From the NCBI RefSeq assembly GCF_001612665.1, contig NZ_BDAX01000025.1:1-64000 (forward strand): a DNA stretch of 64,000 nt, read 5' to 3'. The notes under the pieces are model-generated. The model saw only the letters and a program-made list of their open reading frames with translations. It made no database searches and was not told the DNA's origin. Below are positions 34,496 through 43,519 of the stretch, piece after piece (within the stretch, counting starts at the first letter, position 1; the number at the start of each line of letters is the position of its first letter). Origin of the DNA: Nocardia alba NBRC 108234. GTDB lineage: Bacteria; Actinomycetota; Actinomycetes; Mycobacteriales; Mycobacteriaceae. The translations under genes were made by a program, and so were the position numbers.

Positions 34496-35334
34496 GTTGG
34501 CGGATCAGAGTGGTGCACACCACCGGTTATGTCTACGACGCGCCGGTGACGCGCTCGTTCAACGAGGCCAGGCTCACCCCGCGCGCCGACAGCAGACAGA
34601 ACGTGATCCTCAATCGCGTCGAAACCGTGCCCGCCACAAGGGCCTATCGCTACACCGACTACTGGGGCACCGCGGTCACCGCTTTCGACCTGCACGCACC
34701 ACACACCGAGCTCGAGGTGACCGGGTCATCGGTGGTCGAGACCGAACCGTTCGCCGAGCCCACCGAGGAACTGAGCTGGGACGAACTGCAGGGCGGGCGC
34801 GTCATCGATCGGTTCGACGAAATGCTCAGTCCCACCGCGTATGTGCCGCGTGATCGCAAACTGTCGACGGTGGCGCGCCAGCTCTCACGCGGCGAGGAGC
34901 CCGCCAAGGCGGTGGTGCGCGCGGCCGAGTGGGTGCACAAGGAGATGGACTACATCGCGGGCACGACCTCGGTACACACCTCGGCGCTGGAGGCCTTTGC
35001 CGAGCGCCGTGGCGTGTGCCAGGACTATGCCCACTTGACGCTGGTGTTGTTGCGCAGCATGGGAATTCCCAGTCGCTACGTGTCCGGCTACCTGCATCCC
35101 AAGCCCGGCGCGGCGATCGGTGAGACGGTGGCCGGCCAGTCGCACGCGTGGATCGAGGCGTGGACCGGGCAGTGGTGGGGCTATGACCCGACCAACAATC
35201 TCGCCGTCAACGAGCAGCACGTATCGGTCGGCGTCGGTCGTGACTACGCCGATGTGCCGCCGTTGAAAGGCGTGTTCTCCGGCGGCGGCTCGACGGATCT
35301 CGAGGTCGTTGTGGAGGTCACCCGGCTCGCGTAG
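34492..35334 (+). CDS. Transglutaminase-like cysteine protease/amidase
   Basis: 280 residues. The N-terminal beta domain (WRIRVVHTTGYVYDAPV) is typical of bacterial transglutaminase-like proteins. The catalytic triad is Cys176 (RRGVCQDYAH), His218 (GQSHAWIEAW) and Asp232 (WGYDPTNN). There is no signal peptide, so it acts in the cytosol. Coupled to the alpha-E gene by ATGA. Probably hydrolyses or transfers the amide made by the ATP-grasp partner; this is inference from constant co-occurrence. Confidence 0.9.
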   Translation: MSWRIRVVHTTGYVYDAPVTRSFNEARLTPRADSRQNVILNRVETVPATRAYRYTDYWGTAVTAFDLHAPHTELEVTGSSVVETEPFAEPTEELSWDELQGGRVIDRFDEMLSPTAYVPRDRKLSTVARQLSRGEEPAKAVVRAAEWVHKEMDYIAGTTSVHTSALEAFAERRGVCQDYAHLTLVLLRSMGIPSRYVSGYLHPKPGAAIGETVAGQSHAWIEAWTGQWWGYDPTNNLAVNEQHVSVGVGRDYADVPPLKGVFSGGGSTDLEVVVEVTRLA

Positions 35335-35352
35335 TGTCCGAGAGGCTCGTGC

Positions 35353-35375
35353 GGACCCCGCTCGCCGCGGGGGTC
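35353..35375 (+). terminator. Possible hairpin after the ATP-grasp operon
   Basis: GGACCCCGC (35353-35361) pairs with GCGGGGGTC (35367-35375) over a 5-base loop with one bulge. It sits 19 bases past the transglutaminase stop and before the aquaporin start, with no T-tract. Weak. Confidence 0.35.
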
Positions 35376-35401
35376 GATTCCTCCCGGAGAGGTGGCACCG
35401 A

Positions 35402-36178
35402 ATGTCTCCCACTGCACAGGAACTCGTCGAAATCGACGTCGTCCCCCGATCGAAGAAGTGGGCGGCCGAGGGACTCGGCACCTTCATCCTCGTGATCTGT
35501 GGCGTCGGCACGATGGTGCTGGCGGGCGATCGGGTCGGCCCGCTCGGTGTCGCCTTCGCCTTCGGGCTTTCGCTGATGTTCCTGGTCTACGCGATCGGGC
35601 CGATCTCGGGTTGTCATGTCAATCCGGCTGTCACGCTCGGGCACATGCTGCTCGGGCGGATCAGCGCGGTCGGCGCGGTCGGCTATGTGATCGCCCAACT
35701 GGTCGGCGCGTTCCTCGCCGGACTCGTGCTGTTCGCGCTGGCGAACAACCTGCCCGCCTACGACCGCCAGGTGGACGGTCTCGGCGCCAACGGCTGGGGC
35801 GCGCACAGCCCGTCGGCGGTGACCGGGCCGCTCGGTGAGGTGGTGGTGCAGAACGGGTACGGCTTGGCGGCCACCATCATCATCGAGGTGATGCTCACCG
35901 CGCTGCTGGTGTTCGTGGTGTTGGCCTCGACCGATCAGATCTCCGACGTGCCACTGGCCGGACTCTCGATCGGCGTCACGCTCACGGTGATCTACCTGGT
36001 CTCGCTGCCGGTGGACAACACCTCGGTGAACCCGGCGCGCAGCCTCGGCGTCGCGCCGTATCAGGACGGGGCGATGGGACAGATCTGGGCGTTCATCGTG
36101 TTCCCGCTGATCGGCGGGGCGCTGGGCGCACTGCTCTACAGCCTGATCTTCGGCCGCTCGAAGGACGTGCACTCCTAG
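35402..36178 (+). CDS. aqpZ: Aquaporin Z-type MIP channel
   Basis: 258 residues, six membrane helices and two NPA half-helices: N-P-A at 74-76 (GCHVNPAVTLGH) and N-P-A-R at 210-213 (NTSVNPARSLG). The sequence around the second NPA closely follows E. coli AqpZ, which conducts water. The constriction Phe (54), Thr (207) and Arg (213) are kept, but the position of AqpZ His174 is Tyr198. A loop of about 25 residues (AYDRQVDGLGANGWGAHSPS) sits between helices 3 and 4. GGAGAGG upstream of the ATG supports the start. Confidence 0.9.
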   Translation: MSPTAQELVEIDVVPRSKKWAAEGLGTFILVICGVGTMVLAGDRVGPLGVAFAFGLSLMFLVYAIGPISGCHVNPAVTLGHMLLGRISAVGAVGYVIAQLVGAFLAGLVLFALANNLPAYDRQVDGLGANGWGAHSPSAVTGPLGEVVVQNGYGLAATIIIEVMLTALLVFVVLASTDQISDVPLAGLSIGVTLTVIYLVSLPVDNTSVNPARSLGVAPYQDGAMGQIWAFIVFPLIGGALGALLYSLIFGRSKDVHS

Positions 36179-36191
36179 CCACGATTCCCGT

Positions 36192-36743
36192 TCAGCTCCA
36201 GCTGTATTCGGCCACCAGCCGGTGCGCGACCAGGTCGAAGGTCTTGCGCTCGACGATCGCGCCCTCGCGCCGGATGCCGTCCTCCGGCACGTCGAGTACC
36301 CGGTCCAGCCGCACCCAGCTCGGCCTGCCGTCGTGATCCCACGGACCGGAGCCGATGCCCACCCAGTTGCGGTCGTGCGCACGGTCGGCCTTCGACGACA
36401 GCATCAGTCCGAGCAACGTCTTGCGGTCGCGTCCGACGACCAGCACCGGTCGGTCCTTGCCGTTGGTCGGGTCTTCCTCGAACGGGACCCAGGTCCACAC
36501 GATCTCACCGGGATCGGCGCGCCCGTCCAATTGAGGGCAGTAGACGATCTGGCGGGCGCGATGCGCCGTCGGCACGGGTGTCGAGGCCGTCGGGCGCACC
36601 GCGACGGCGGGCCCCGGCTTGTTCGCCAGTGCGTCCGCCAGTTTCCCGAGCAGTCGCGGGCCCTGCTTGCGCACGATTTTGGGCCCCTGCTCCTTGGCGA
36701 TGACGCCGAGCTGCTTGCCGAGACTGTTCCAACTGCTGGCCAT
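36192..36743 (-). CDS. PemK/MazF-fold protein
   Basis: 183 residues. A basic N-terminal half (GKQLGVIAKEQGPKIVRKQG) precedes a PemK-like domain (PGEIVWTWVPFEEDP, then DRPVLVVGRDRKTLLGLMLSS). PemK/MazF toxins are mRNA endonucleases, but no antitoxin gene is beside this one. It occupies the place of Rv2405 next to lepA and is conserved across mycolata, so it may be a housekeeping relative rather than a toxin. The ATG at 36743 gives the family-like N-terminus; longer frames upstream overlap the lepA leader. Confidence 0.75.
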   Translation of the reverse strand: MASSWNSLGKQLGVIAKEQGPKIVRKQGPRLLGKLADALANKPGPAVAVRPTASTPVPTAHRARQIVYCPQLDGRADPGEIVWTWVPFEEDPTNGKDRPVLVVGRDRKTLLGLMLSSKADRAHDRNWVGIGSGPWDHDGRPSWVRLDRVLDVPEDGIRREGAIVERKTFDLVAHRLVAEYSWS

Positions 36744-36903
36744 CTGTGAAATATAACGCCGACTCGCACTCCGGTGTACTGGTGCGAGTGGTGTAGCTGG
36801 GCGGAATGTGTGGTCTGTGCACTGTCGGGTGCACCGGTGGATGGGGTATGGCTGGGGGCATGGGACGATGGGCGCAGTTCGCCTATACCCCGCGAGGAGT
36901 GGA

Positions 36904-38742
36904 GTGGCTTCCAGTTTTGCCGATACGACGTTCACCGATCCGTCCCGGATCCGGAACTTCTGCATCATCGCCCACATCGACCATGGCAAGTCGACCCTGG
37001 CCGATCGGATGTTGCAGCTGACCGGTGTGGTCGAGGAGCGGGCCATGCGCGCCCAGTACCTGGACAGGATGGACATCGAGCGCGAGCGCGGCATCACGAT
37101 CAAGGCGCAGAACGTGCGGTTGCCCTGGCAGGTCGACGGCACCGATTACGTCCTGCACCTGATCGACACCCCGGGCCACGTCGACTTCACCTACGAGGTC
37201 TCGCGCGCGCTCGAGGCCTGTGAGGGCGCGATCCTGCTGGTCGACGCAGCTCAGGGCATCGAGGCGCAGACGCTGGCGAACCTGTATCTGGCGCTGGAGA
37301 AGGATCTCACGATCATTCCCGTGCTGAACAAGATCGACCTGCCCGCCGCGGACCCCGATCGCTACGCCGCCGAGCTGGCCCACATCGTCGGCTGCGAGCC
37401 GGGCGACGTGCTGCGGGTCTCGGGCAAGACCGGCGTCGGCGTGACCGAACTGCTGGACAAGGTGATCGAGGCCGTCCCCGCTCCGGTGGGCGACGCCGAC
37501 GCACCGGCCCGCGCGATGATCTTCGACTCGGTCTACGACACCTACCGGGGCGTGGTCACCTACATCCGCGTGGTCGACGGCAAGATCTCCCCGCGCGAGA
37601 AGATCAAGATGATGTCGACCGGCGCGACCCACGAACTGCTGGAAGTCGGCATCGTCTCACCCGAGCCGAAGGCCACCCAGGGGCTCGGCGTCGGCGAGGT
37701 CGGCTACCTGATCACCGGCGTGAAGGACGTGCGCCAGTCGAAGGTCGGCGATACCGTCACCAGCGCCCGCAACGGCGCCACCGAAGCGCTCACCGGCTAC
37801 CGCGAGCCGCGCCCGATGGTCTACTCCGGCCTGTACCCGGTGGACGGCTCGGACTACCCGGATCTGCGTGACGCGCTGGACAAACTGCAGCTCAACGATG
37901 CCGCGCTCACCTACGAGCCGGAGACCTCGGTGGCACTGGGCTTCGGTTTCCGCTGTGGCTTCCTCGGTCTGCTGCACATGGAGATCACCCGCGAGCGGTT
38001 GCAGCGCGAGTTCGGACTCGAGCTCATCTCCACCGCGCCCAACGTGGTGTACCGGGTCGAGATGGAGGACGGCACCGAACACGTCGTCACCAACCCGTCG
38101 TACTGGCCGGAGGGCAAGTCGCGACACGTGTACGAACCGATCGTGAAGTGCACCGTCATCTCGCCGAGTGAGTTCATCGGCTCGATCATGGAGCTGTGCC
38201 AGCAGCGTCGCGGCGAGCTGGGCGGCATGGACTACCTGTCCGAGACCCGTGTCGAGTTGCGCTACACCATGCCGATGGCCGAGATCATCTTCGACTTCTT
38301 CGACCTGCTGAAGTCACGTACTCGCGGCTACGCCAGCCTCGATTACGAGGAGGCGGGCGAGCAGGAAGCAGACCTGGTGAAGGTCGACATCCTGCTGCAG
38401 GGCGAGGCGGTCGACGCGTTCAGCGCGATCGTGCACCGCGAGGCCGCGCAGGGCTACGGCCACAAGATGACCACCAAGCTGCGCGAACTGATCCCGCGTC
38501 AGCAGTTCGAGGTGCCGATCCAGGCTGCGATCGGCGCGAAGATCATCGCGCGCGAGAACATTCGGGCGATCCGCAAGGACGTGCTGGCCAAGTGCTACGG
38601 CGGCGATATCAGCCGTAAGCGCAAGCTCCTCGAGAAGCAGAAGGAGGGCAAGAAGCGCATGAAGACCATCGGTCGCGTCGAGGTCCCTCAGGAAGCTTTC
38701 GTGGCGGCGCTGTCCTCGGATTCGGACAAGCCGAAGAAGTAG
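36904..38742 (+). CDS. lepA: Translation elongation factor 4 (LepA)
   Basis: 612 residues. A ribosome-associated GTPase. G1 is A-H-I-D-H-G-K-S-T, the switch contains RGITIKAQNV, G3 is DTPGHVDF and G4 is NKIDLPAAD. The EF4-specific C-terminus (VLAKCYGGDISRKRKLLEKQ) is intact. The GTG at 36904 is chosen because GAGGAG lies four bases upstream and the length then matches the family; an upstream ATG in frame is not supported. It converges with the PrrB-like kinase across a shared hairpin. Confidence 0.95.
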   Translation: MASSFADTTFTDPSRIRNFCIIAHIDHGKSTLADRMLQLTGVVEERAMRAQYLDRMDIERERGITIKAQNVRLPWQVDGTDYVLHLIDTPGHVDFTYEVSRALEACEGAILLVDAAQGIEAQTLANLYLALEKDLTIIPVLNKIDLPAADPDRYAAELAHIVGCEPGDVLRVSGKTGVGVTELLDKVIEAVPAPVGDADAPARAMIFDSVYDTYRGVVTYIRVVDGKISPREKIKMMSTGATHELLEVGIVSPEPKATQGLGVGEVGYLITGVKDVRQSKVGDTVTSARNGATEALTGYREPRPMVYSGLYPVDGSDYPDLRDALDKLQLNDAALTYEPETSVALGFGFRCGFLGLLHMEITRERLQREFGLELISTAPNVVYRVEMEDGTEHVVTNPSYWPEGKSRHVYEPIVKCTVISPSEFIGSIMELCQQRRGELGGMDYLSETRVELRYTMPMAEIIFDFFDLLKSRTRGYASLDYEEAGEQEADLVKVDILLQGEAVDAFSAIVHREAAQGYGHKMTTKLRELIPRQQFEVPIQAAIGAKIIARENIRAIRKDVLAKCYGGDISRKRKLLEKQKEGKKRMKTIGRVEVPQEAFVAALSSDSDKPKK

Positions 38743-38761
38743 GCGAGCCGAAACAACGACC

Positions 38762-38793
38762 GCTCAGGCGCCGGTACTCACCGGCGCCTGAGC
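38762..38793. terminator. Bidirectional terminator between lepA and the sensor kinase
   Basis: Perfect 13-bp stem GCTCAGGCGCCGG / CCGGCGCCTGAGC with a 6-base loop (TACTCA). It overlaps the last codons of the minus-strand kinase gene. TATTT follows on the plus strand. Confidence 0.8.
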
Positions 38794-40050
38794 TATTTCC
38801 ACCCGCAGCCGGACGCCGCCGAGCGCGCTGCGGCCGAGTTCGGCAGTGCCGGAATGCAATGCGGCCTGCTGGCGAACCAGCGCGAGGCCGAGACCGGATC
38901 CGGGAGAGCCGGGGCGTTTGGCGAAACGGTCGAAAGCGGTGGGGGACAGGTGTTCCGGTATGCCGGCGCCGTTGTCGTCGATGGTGATCTCGGCGCCGTC
39001 GCCGGTGGCCCGTGCGGCGACCGTGACCTTGCCTGCCCGGCCGTGCAGCACCGCGTTGGCGACCGCGTTGGTCACGATCAGCATGATCCCGCCGGGCAAC
39101 CCGTGGATCGGAACCGGGTCGCAGGCGGTGAGGGTGATCTCGACGCCGGGATTTCCCCGGCGTGCGTTCTGCACCGCGCGATCGAGGGTCTCGCACAGCT
39201 CGAACGGTTCGAACGTGGCGTGATCGGTGAGCTCGCCGACGGCGAGCCGTTCCAGGTCGGTGAGGGTGCGCGCGATCTGGGCTTGCGCGGCCAGCACATC
39301 GGTGAGGACGGCGCCGCGCTGGTCGGCGGGTAACTCGGTGCCCGCGAGCACCTGCAGATCGGTGCGCATGGCGGTGAGCGGCGTGCGGAGTTCGTGGGCG
39401 CAGACGGCCGCGAAGTCGCGGGCACCGGCCAGGGCCTGCCTGGTCTCGCTGTGCGCGGTCTCGAGGCGCGCCAACATTCTGTTGATGGCGTCGGAGAGTT
39501 CTTCGGCTTCCCTGGCGCCGCGGCCGGACAGCGGCGGCAACTCGTCGAGGGTGTCGATCTCGTGGGTCGCGGTGGCGAGCCTGCGCAACGGGCGAGCGGC
39601 GAATCCGGCCAGCACCCAACCCAATACGGCGGCGACGAGCACTCCGGCCACCCCGATACCGAGGCCGATCAGCTGGCTGCGGGTGATGGCGGCGTCCACG
39701 AGTTCGCGATCGGGATCGAGCCGGACCAGCATCCCGGGCGCGCCCTGGACCTGGGCGAGCGCGTCATCGGGTGGGGCGCTGGCGATCACGATGCCACGTT
39801 CGCGCGGTATCGCGGTGGCGGGCGGCGGGAACGGGGCACCGGGTTCGGGAGGTGCGGGTGGCTGCCCTGGGGTGCCGTCGTATCGTTGCGCGATCTGCAC
39901 GCGCATGCTGGATACGGTCTGATCGAGCTGGCTGGTGCCTGTCACCTTCAGCAGCGCGCCGTAGGTGAGTCCGAGGGTGACCGCGACCAGCGCGGCCACC
40001 GCCGCCGACACCAACGCGACCCGGACCCGCAACGACCACGAGGCCTTCAC
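38764..40050 (-). CDS. PrrB-like sensor histidine kinase
   Basis: 428 residues. Membrane helices at about 11-33 and 126-150 flank an extracytoplasmic loop with a proline-rich stretch (61-82). After a HAMP linker come the H-box (ARDFAAVCAHELRTPLTAMR, His219), N-box (NAVANAVLH), G1 (DDNGAGI) and G2 (GSGLGLAL). H-box and neighbouring sequence closely resemble M. tuberculosis PrrB. The GTG start lies inside the regulator stop (GTGA), so the two are coupled. Senses an unknown envelope signal and phosphorylates the adjacent regulator. Confidence 0.88.
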   Translation of the reverse strand: MKASWSLRVRVALVSAAVAALVAVTLGLTYGALLKVTGTSQLDQTVSSMRVQIAQRYDGTPGQPPAPPEPGAPFPPPATAIPRERGIVIASAPPDDALAQVQGAPGMLVRLDPDRELVDAAITRSQLIGLGIGVAGVLVAAVLGWVLAGFAARPLRRLATATHEIDTLDELPPLSGRGAREAEELSDAINRMLARLETAHSETRQALAGARDFAAVCAHELRTPLTAMRTDLQVLAGTELPADQRGAVLTDVLAAQAQIARTLTDLERLAVGELTDHATFEPFELCETLDRAVQNARRGNPGVEITLTACDPVPIHGLPGGIMLIVTNAVANAVLHGRAGKVTVAARATGDGAEITIDDNGAGIPEHLSPTAFDRFAKRPGSPGSGLGLALVRQQAALHSGTAELGRSALGGVRLRVEIAQAPVSTGA

Positions 40051-40739
40051 GGCTGATCCCGCAGCACGAACCCGACGCCGCGCACGGTGTGCACCACCCG
40101 CGCGACCCCGTCGGCCTCGAGTTTGCGTCGCAGGTACGAGACGAACACATCGACCACGTTGGTGTCGGTGCTGAAGTCGTAACCCCAGACGCTCGACAGG
40201 ATCTGCTCGCGCCCGAGCACGATTCCGGCATTGCGCGCCAGCATCGCGAGCAATTCGAATTCCCGCTTGGTGAGGTCGACCGGTGCCGAGCCCGCGTGGA
40301 CCCGGTGCCCGGTCAGCTCGATCACGACCTCGCCGACCTGGATCGTGTCGGCCGACGGGGCAGCGGTGACCGGTCTGCGTCGCAACAGCGCGCGCAGCCG
40401 CGCGACCAGTTCGCCCAGATCGAACGGCTTGGTCAGATAGTCGTCGGCTCCACGCTCTAGTGCGGCGATCCGGTCGGTGACCGCGCTGCGCGCGCTGAGG
40501 ACACAGATGGGGATGTCGTTGCCCATCGCGCGCAGGGCGGTGACCACCCCGACGCCGTCGAGTTCGGGCATGTTCACGTCGAGCACCATGGCGTCGGGAG
40601 CGGCGGATCCCACCAGGGAGAGTGCGCGAGCGCCGTCGGGCGCGGTGATCACCTCGAAGCCGGAGAGCTCGAGGCCGCGCCGCAGTGACGCGAGCACGCG
40701 GACCTCGTCGTCGACGACCAAGATCTGCTGTCCCGTCAT
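40047..40739 (-). CDS. PrrA-like OmpR-family response regulator
   Basis: 230 residues. The receiver domain has D10/D11, phospho-acceptor Asp54 (MVLDVNMPELDG) and Lys in LTKPF. The C-terminal winged helix (LTKREFELLAMLARNAG, then WGYDFSTDTNVVDVFVSYLRRK) is very close to mycobacterial PrrA, an essential regulator. Translation overlaps the kinase start. A small secreted-protein gene lies 35 bases upstream on the same strand. It may be the PrrA orthologue or a paralogue; sequence alone cannot settle this. Confidence 0.88.
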   Translation of the reverse strand: MTGQQILVVDDEVRVLASLRRGLELSGFEVITAPDGARALSLVGSAAPDAMVLDVNMPELDGVGVVTALRAMGNDIPICVLSARSAVTDRIAALERGADDYLTKPFDLGELVARLRALLRRRPVTAAPSADTIQVGEVVIELTGHRVHAGSAPVDLTKREFELLAMLARNAGIVLGREQILSSVWGYDFSTDTNVVDVFVSYLRRKLEADGVARVVHTVRGVGFVLRDQP

Positions 40740-40774
40740 GCACTCACCCTAGTGTTTTCCGTTGTTCGCGCTGG

Positions 40775-41200
40775 TCAGAACGGTTGTGCGGGCTGGGTAT
40801 CGGCGGAGCCGGTCGCCGGTGCCGGGACCACATCGGCGAAGCCGCCGGGCGCGGGGACGACGGTGCGCTCGCCGTCGGAGTGGATCCGCTGGCATTGCGC
40901 GGGACCGTCCAGCGGCGGCGCGGGGTTGCCCGGGGCCGCGCGCTCGATGTGGATTCTGCCGGATTCCTGGCCACCGGGAGCGGTGCGTTCGATCCGAACA
41001 CCGGGCACGGCGGGCAGCGGGGGCAGTTCGGGGAGATTCTCGCCGCCCGGCGCGGTGCAGATGATGGTGGTCGCCCGGCCGTCGTCGGGGCGCTCGCCCG
41101 GGTCGGCGGACGCGACGCCCGTCGCCGTGGCGGTGATCACCGCGGCGCCGCCGAGCAGTGCGGCGGCCTTGACACGGTGACGAGTGGAGAGTGCGGTCAT
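40775..41200 (-). CDS. Small secreted Pro/Gly-rich protein heading the two-component operon
   Basis: 141 residues. A signal peptide (residues 1 to about 32) ends in ASA before DPGERPDD. The mature part is Pro/Gly-rich with a repeated motif around IERTAPGGQ and IERAAPGNP, and has two cysteines (in IICTAPG and AQCQRIH). No family recognised. It is the first gene of a probable three-gene unit with the PrrA/PrrB-like pair (35-base gap), so it could modulate or be a target of that system. Confidence 0.65.
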   Translation of the reverse strand: MTALSTRHRVKAAALLGGAAVITATATGVASADPGERPDDGRATTIICTAPGGENLPELPPLPAVPGVRIERTAPGGQESGRIHIERAAPGNPAPPLDGPAQCQRIHSDGERTVVPAPGGFADVVPAPATGSADTQPAQPF

Positions 41201-41483
41201 GATCTGGCTCCTGACTGTGCGTTTCGCCGACCCTTTCGGTCGACCGCACCGACGCTAGGGCGCCGATCTTCACGCTCCGTTGAGCAATCGTTAGAGTTCT
41301 CTGGGGATCGACGGCCCCTGATTCCTCGGGCTCGCCGAAAGGTGTTGCTCGCCATAAGGTGAGCGGGTACCAACCGGCCTGCACGAAATGACAGGCCTAC
41401 GTCCGGGAAATAGTGTTGGATGGGCCTCACTTCGCCGCTGGTCTGTGGTGGGGAACCACAGCGATGCGAGTGTTGGAGCTTTG

Positions 41484-43475
41484 ATGACGCGTGATCTGCC
41501 TTTCGATGACGGTGCCGCGCGCGCAGAGGGGTCGGAGGGGTCGGACACTGCCTACCGGATCGCCAACGGCGTAGCCCGGGTGGCCAGGGCGGGCGCCTAC
41601 GTCACCGGTGGCGCGTTGGTCGCGGCCAACGGAACCCAGCGCGAACCGGGCACCAGCAACGCCGACAGCCGGTATGCGGGCTGGTCGCAGCAGACTGTCC
41701 CCAGCGATCCGAGTCCGGACGCACCGAGTCCGATCGTGACGTTCCCCGACCTGGCCGCTGAGCTTCCGCCGCTCCCGGTAGTACCGCACGCACCCGTTTT
41801 CGCGCCGCCGAATCCCGTTGCCTCGATGGTCGCGGCGCCCGATGAATCCGTCGGGCGCCCAGAGACTCCCGACTCCGACGGTGACGAGTCGTCGAGCGGC
41901 CTCGGCATTCCCGGCTACGGGTACACGCAGGCCGGATCCGACTACCACGACACTCAGAACCCGCTACCCGGTGCCACCCCGGACCCTGGCTTCGACCTGC
42001 CCGGTTTCGACGGTCTGCCCGGCGACGGCGGTTTTCCCGGGTTCGACCTCCCCGGCACTGGCAACGGTCTGCCCGGTTTCGACGGTCTGCCGGGCGGCGG
42101 CATCGGCATTCCGGGCTTCGACGGTCTGCCCGGCCACGGCTTCGGCATCCCCGGCTACGACAGTGTCGGTCTGCCCAACGGCAATCTCCCCGGTGCGCAC
42201 GCCCCCGGCGGCATGTTCGACGGGATCGGCAACCTCGACGGCGCGTTCGACGGTTTCGCCGGCATGTTCGACGGCGTCGGCGCGATGGTGACCACCGACT
42301 GGCAGGTCGACGTCCACGTCGGGCTCGACGGGGTGTGGGCCACCTCGCAGATGAAGCTCGATGTGCAGGTCGGCCAGGTCGGCGACCAGCTCGACGACTA
42401 CGGCCAGTGGCTCGGTGGCGGCCTGAAGGTGCCCGGCGACACACCGTCCGGGTCCGGTCTCGGCACCTCCTCGTCCGCCGGCACCGGCACCTCCTCGTCG
42501 GGCGCTCCCGGGCTGCCCGGCTCGTCGTCCTCCGGCCTCGCGCTGCCGGGCACGCCCGCGCCCGCTCCGGCACTCGCTGCCCCCGCCGCTCCCGTGGCGG
42601 CGACACCGTTCGCCGCGGCTCCCGCGCAGGCTCCGGCCCCGGTTGCCCCCGTGCCCGCGCCGATCGCCCCGGCGGCGCCCGCGCCGGCCGCGTTCAACCC
42701 CGTGGTCAGCACGCCGTTGCAGACCACCATCCAGCCCGATGCGGCCTCCACTCCGATCGCGAATGTGTTCGGAAACCACGCCCCTTCGCCGCTGACCGCG
42801 CCCGCGGCCTCGCTGTTCACCCCGCCCGCGCCGACGAAACCCGTTGTGCTGCCCGAGGTCTCCGGTGGCGGTCACACTCCGACGACCGTGCCGGTGCCGG
42901 TGCCGTCCAAGATCCCGACGGTCGACCTCGACACCCCGACGACGGTGAAGGTGCCCACGGTCACGGTCCCGACCGTGCCCGAGATCACCAAGGTCCCGAT
43001 CACCGTGCCGACGACCGGTCAGACCGTGCCGCCGAAGCCGACCACTCCCGACGACGACATCACCACCAAGCCGGGTACCAGCACCGGCGTCACGACCCCC
43101 TCGACCGGCGGGAGCACACCGACCGTCGACGTGCCGAGCCCGACCACCCCCCACCCGACCCCTTCGGTGCCGACCCAGCAGCCGACGGCGCCGACGAAGC
43201 AGCCGACGGTCGACATCGATCCGCCGACCAAGCAGCCGACCGTCGACATCGATCCGCCGACGGTCCACGTCCCACCGCCGGTCACCGTGGCGCCGACCGT
43301 CGTGCCGGTGAAACCCCCGGTCATCGAGACCAAGCCGATCGCCGCCGAGTTCGACCACCACGACAGCGGCTACCATGGCGTTTCGGCTGGATTGTTCGAT
43401 CCGGGCATGGGTGGCGGCGATGTGCTCGCCGCCGCGTTTCCCATCGAGCACCACGGGTATGACTTCGTGGTCTGA
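41484..43475 (+). CDS. IniB-like low-complexity exported or envelope protein
   Basis: 663 residues with little ordered sequence: a short N-terminal region (about 20-50, Ala/Val-rich), a Gly/Pro section with repeats of PGFDGLPG (about 171-235), a short helical stretch (MFDGIGNLDGAFDGFAGMF), and a long Pro/Thr/Val tail including two copies of KQPTVDIDPPT. No classic signal peptide. It lies 44 bases upstream of the IniA-like dynamin gene, the position of iniB in mycobacterial iniBAC, and shares only the low-complexity character of IniB, so the name is by context. TGGAG before the ATG supports the start; frames upstream lack support. Confidence 0.6.
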   Translation: MTRDLPFDDGAARAEGSEGSDTAYRIANGVARVARAGAYVTGGALVAANGTQREPGTSNADSRYAGWSQQTVPSDPSPDAPSPIVTFPDLAAELPPLPVVPHAPVFAPPNPVASMVAAPDESVGRPETPDSDGDESSSGLGIPGYGYTQAGSDYHDTQNPLPGATPDPGFDLPGFDGLPGDGGFPGFDLPGTGNGLPGFDGLPGGGIGIPGFDGLPGHGFGIPGYDSVGLPNGNLPGAHAPGGMFDGIGNLDGAFDGFAGMFDGVGAMVTTDWQVDVHVGLDGVWATSQMKLDVQVGQVGDQLDDYGQWLGGGLKVPGDTPSGSGLGTSSSAGTGTSSSGAPGLPGSSSSGLALPGTPAPAPALAAPAAPVAATPFAAAPAQAPAPVAPVPAPIAPAAPAPAAFNPVVSTPLQTTIQPDAASTPIANVFGNHAPSPLTAPAASLFTPPAPTKPVVLPEVSGGGHTPTTVPVPVPSKIPTVDLDTPTTVKVPTVTVPTVPEITKVPITVPTTGQTVPPKPTTPDDDITTKPGTSTGVTTPSTGGSTPTVDVPSPTTPHPTPSVPTQQPTAPTKQPTVDIDPPTKQPTVDIDPPTVHVPPPVTVAPTVVPVKPPVIETKPIAAEFDHHDSGYHGVSAGLFDPGMGGGDVLAAAFPIEHHGYDFVV

Positions 43476-43519
43476 CACGACGATTTCGGCCGTGTCGATG
43501 TGACGAGAGTGAGGGACAG

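Noticed and set aside
35335..35401. tRNA-like sequence (GTCGATTCCTCCC resembling a T-arm)
   Set aside because: No matching acceptor stem, D-arm or anticodon arm could be built, and it is a 67-base gap in an operon region.
36192..36743. Toxin-antitoxin module
   Set aside because: The PemK-like domain is present but no antitoxin gene adjoins it, so calling it a toxin-antitoxin system is not supported.
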